In this document: piece by piece, positions 6,077 to 7,364 of the stretch
Layout of the letters: the number at the start of each line of letters is the position of its first letter
How positions within the stretch are numbered: position 1 is the stretch's first letter
Assembly: GCA_021817875.1 (NCBI GenBank)
Contig: JAKAFQ010000197.1
Span: 1 to 7,364 of the forward strand
DNA from: Pseudomonadota bacterium
Lineage (GTDB): Bacteria > Pseudomonadota > Gammaproteobacteria > Steroidobacterales > Steroidobacteraceae
Length of the DNA: 7,364 nucleotides
Direction of reading: 5' to 3'
Translations under genes and position numbers: made by a program
Notes under the pieces: generated by a model
Databases searched by the model: none
What the model was told of the DNA's origin: nothing
Seen by the model: the letters and a program-made list of their open reading frames with translations, nothing else

Positions 6077-6452
6077 GCGATTGTCCTAGTACGCCCGCTT
6101 CCATTTTCGCAGTCAACCAGGCGTCGGCACGGATAAGGTTCACAGCCCAAATGCCGCTTCCCTTGCCGCCTACCGAATAGAATAAATCGTCTGAGGAACC
6201 GGCATATCCCGCGGCATGGCTCTCGAAGGCCCTTTGAACGGTTTCCTCGAATTTCTTCGGGATAGGCAGTCCTTTGTCGCGCCGCATTTTCTCCACTGCG
6301 CTTATGACATGCTGCCTTTCCAGTCCTTCCGCATGCCGTAGCAATGCGGCAATTAGATAGACCACATAAGGATTTGCGCGCTTTAGCATTTTGCGCGCGA
6401 TCTGTTCCTGCGCGTCTCGAAGGAGTTCACCAAGATCGATATGGCCCTGCAT
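6069..6452 (-). CDS. Unrecognised 127-residue protein, first gene of the right-end passenger operon
   Basis: I do not recognise a named family. The ATG at 6450-6452 follows an AGGGGA ribosome site about 7 bases upstream. The protein is soluble and mostly helical: residues 1-45 (LGELLRDAQEQIARKMLKRA then an ALLRHAEGLERQ segment), a second helical part at 48-80, and a C-terminal block (LFYSVGGKGSGIWAVNLIRA, then DAWL) with a glycine turn and conserved-looking aromatic positions. The GKGSGIWAV turn followed by a helix is compatible with a small winged-helix or wHTH-like end, but this is weak. It is translated just before the basic KGG-like protein with an 8-base overlap, so the two probably act together. 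A perfect inverted repeat (6467-6488) overlaps the likely promoter. The gene lies 67 bp from the right transposon end and is certainly part of the cargo. Confidence 0.7.
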   Translation of the reverse strand: MQGHIDLGELLRDAQEQIARKMLKRANPYVVYLIAALLRHAEGLERQHVISAVEKMRRDKGLPIPKKFEETVQRAFESHAAGYAGSSDDLFYSVGGKGSGIWAVNLIRADAWLTAKMEAGVLGQSHA

Positions 6453-6466
6453 GCGCTCTTCCCCTA

Positions 6467-6488
6467 GAATGCTTTGCGCTAAGCATTC
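6467..6488. promoter_or_regulatory. Palindromic operator-like repeat before the right-end operon
   Basis: GAATGCTT (6467-6474) and AAGCATTC (6481-6488) are perfect inverted copies around TGCGCT, beginning 15 bases upstream of the start codon at 6452. It has no T-run and lies before a gene, so it is more likely an operator than a terminator. A minus-strand TTGACT at 6505-6510 could serve as a -35; the -10 would fall in the repeat at about 6482-6487 (AATGCT, poor match). This implies repression by an element-encoded or host factor. Confidence 0.5.
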
Positions 6489-6519
6489 GCTGGTCCGCGC
6501 CGAGAGTCAAGCGGGGCGG

Positions 6520-6540
6520 ATTTCAAACTGAGACACTACC
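6520..6540 (-). repeat. Right terminal inverted repeat of the IS1-type element
   Basis: Read from the outside inward on the minus strand, it begins GGTAGTGTCTCA and ends TTTGAAAT, identical to the left end except for one base (6528). It is immediately followed by the target duplication. Confidence 0.93.
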
Positions 6541-6548
6541 GCGGCGCG
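6541..6548. repeat. Target site duplication, right copy
   Basis: GCGGCGCG is identical to 3358-3365 and directly abuts the right terminal repeat. Removing 3366-6548 restores a continuous GC-rich intergenic sequence between the reductase promoter and the AhpD-like gene. Confidence 0.88.
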
Positions 6549-6701
6549 CGCGCCGCCGCCGGCGTGTATGCGCTCAACAGGCCGTCGAGGCCGCGTGCCC
6601 GCCATCGACGCCAGAGGTGACGTGGTACATTGGCGGCATGCGATGCCCGATGAGCGGGCCGAGTCGGCGGGCGCGGCGGCGCCATTGCCTGGAGGTTCCC
6701 G

Positions 6702-7253
6702 ATGAGCCTGGTGAGCGGCAAGCCTGAGGCAAGCTACCCGTGGTTTTTGCGCCTGTTCTTCTGGAAGCAGAGACGGACCTATGGGAGGGTGCTCGATCCG
6801 AGCCTGCTCTGGGGGCGATCGCCGTGGGTGTTCGCCGCTCTCGCGCTGCTGTACGGCGCCCTGGACCGGCGCTCCTCGCCGATGTCTGCGGCGCTGCGCT
6901 CTCTGGTCACGGTGCGTGTCTCGCAGATCAACCACTGCGCGTTCTGCGTCGACGTGAACAGCGCAACACTGCATCGTCGTGGCGTGTCCCTCGCGAAGAT
7001 CGCGCAGCTCGCCGAGTGGCGCTCGAGCGCGCTGTTCGATGCGCAGGAGCGTCTGGCACTCGAATACGCCGAGGCCATGACACTCAATCGGGTCGAGGAT
7101 GAACTGCGTGAGCGCCTCAAGCGACACTGGAGCGACGACTTCATCGTGGAGGTGACCGCCCTCGTCGCCTTCCAGAATCTCTCGTCCAAGTTCAACGCGG
7201 CGCTCGACGTGCCCGCACAGGGGTTCTGCAGCCTTCCCGAGCGCAAGAGCTGA
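6702..7253 (+). CDS. Carboxymuconolactone decarboxylase-family, AhpD-like protein
   Basis: This is a 183-residue helical protein. The ATG at 6702 is preceded by GGAGG (6691-6695) with good spacing. The core LRSLVTVRVSQINHCAFCVD at 65-84 carries the CxxC pair C79 and C82 typical of AhpD-like alkylhydroperoxidase proteins, which pass electrons or reduce peroxides through that disulfide. It is followed by the helices AKIAQLAEWRSSALFDAQERLALEYAEAMT and EVTALVAFQNLSSKFNAALD that are common in the family. The AhpD proton-relay residues look changed: the glutamate normally about 12 residues before the first cysteine is S67 here, and the histidine four after the second is N86. Catalysis may therefore differ. 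The hydrophobic patch at 42-52 (WVFAALALLYG) is probably part of the fold, not a membrane anchor. Before the transposon insertion it lay divergent from the aldo/keto reductase; shared redox-stress control is possible but unproven. Confidence 0.88.
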   Translation: MSLVSGKPEASYPWFLRLFFWKQRRTYGRVLDPSLLWGRSPWVFAALALLYGALDRRSSPMSAALRSLVTVRVSQINHCAFCVDVNSATLHRRGVSLAKIAQLAEWRSSALFDAQERLALEYAEAMTLNRVEDELRERLKRHWSDDFIVEVTALVAFQNLSSKFNAALDVPAQGFCSLPERKS

Positions 7254-7364
7254 GGGAGCTTGAACTCAGGTGGTGACGTAGGAGGCATGGTGCGCTCAGC
7301 GCCGGCCGCATCCGGTGGCGAGCCATCCTTTACGGCTCGAATTTCCTGTGTGTGACGTCGAGCG

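Larger units (their letters stand above)
3366..6540. mobile_element. IS1-family transposon carrying passenger genes
   Basis: The element is 3175 bp, bounded by near-perfect 21-bp inverted repeats (20 of 21 positions) and a perfect 8-bp target duplication. It encodes one IS1-like transposase at its left end. About 2.2 kb of passenger DNA follows: a tRNA-like sequence, a three-gene toxin/antitoxin/DUF3467 operon and a convergent two-gene operon. Simple IS1-family elements are normally about 0.8-1.2 kb, so most of this one is cargo. There is a single transposase and one pair of ends, so it is not a composite of two IS copies. The passenger, especially 4460-5840, is visibly richer in A+T than the flanking chromosome, which indicates foreign origin. 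The exact duplication and intact ORFs suggest a recent and probably still mobile insertion. Confidence 0.9.

Noticed and set aside
3366..6540. Composite transposon with two IS copies
   Set aside because: Only one transposase and one pair of terminal repeats are present; no second IS remnant is seen at the right end.
6549..6701. Start of a TetR regulator gene cut by the transposon
   Set aside because: After removing the element, the joined sequence shows no open frame with a helix-turn-helix; it reads as ordinary intergenic DNA before the AhpD-like gene.
6507..7127. 206-codon minus-strand ORF across the right transposon end and the AhpD-like gene
   Set aside because: It spans the element boundary and is antisense to a well-supported gene with a good ribosome site; no recognisable domain.
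7320..7338. GAGCC/GGCTC hairpin downstream of the AhpD-like gene as a terminator
   Set aside because: The stem is only 5 bp with a 9-base loop and no T-run; too weak to call. I see nothing else between 7254 and 7364.
7287..7355. 22-codon ORF after a GGAGG near the right edge
   Set aside because: A good ribosome-like site precedes the ATG at 7287, but the frame stops after 22 codons with no recognisable content; likely chance.

Overview
The window looks like chromosomal DNA of a high-GC proteobacterium, probably a gammaproteobacterium. The outer parts are strongly GC-rich and carry ordinary housekeeping and accessory genes: the 3' end of malate synthase G (glcB), a small membrane protein, a zinc/cadmium-type cation diffusion facilitator (CDF) with a divergent MerR-family regulator, an aldo/keto reductase, and an AhpD-like carboxymuconolactone decarboxylase-fold protein. 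No taxonomic marker is present, so the lineage is inferred from protein style and base composition only.

The left part (1-3365) has three units. glcB ends at 269 and faces the minus-strand genes 366-599 and 696-1694 across a GC-rich hairpin. The CDF exporter (minus) and the MerR regulator (plus) are divergent. Between them lies a compact control region: the exporter promoter has the 19-bp spacer of metal-responsive MerR promoters, and the two -10 hexamers lie on opposite strands of one 7-bp-arm palindrome. The aldo/keto reductase (2231-3220, minus) has a good sigma70 promoter whose 17-bp spacer holds a GACC-N4-GGTC operator.

The middle (3366-6540, 3175 bp) is one mobile element. It has near-perfect 21-bp terminal inverted repeats (20 of 21 match) starting GGTAGTGTCTCA, flanked by a perfect 8-bp target duplication, GCGGCGCG. 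An IS1-like DDE transposase lies at the left end, and its stop codon falls inside the left repeat. The rest is passenger DNA, visibly lower in GC than the chromosome. It holds a tRNA-like sequence with an alanine-type G3-U70 acceptor stem; a tightly overlapping three-gene operon (Gp49/HigB-like toxin, XRE antitoxin with a long tail, DUF3467 protein); and a convergent two-gene operon (basic KGG-like protein and an unrecognised 127-aa protein) preceded by a perfect 8-bp inverted repeat. This passenger-carrying IS1-type transposon, with a possible tripartite toxin-antitoxin system, is the most interesting thing here.

The right part (6549-7364) resumes the chromosome with the AhpD-like gene. Removing the element and one copy of the duplication puts this gene divergent from the aldo/keto reductase, across an intergenic region with no other gene that I can see.
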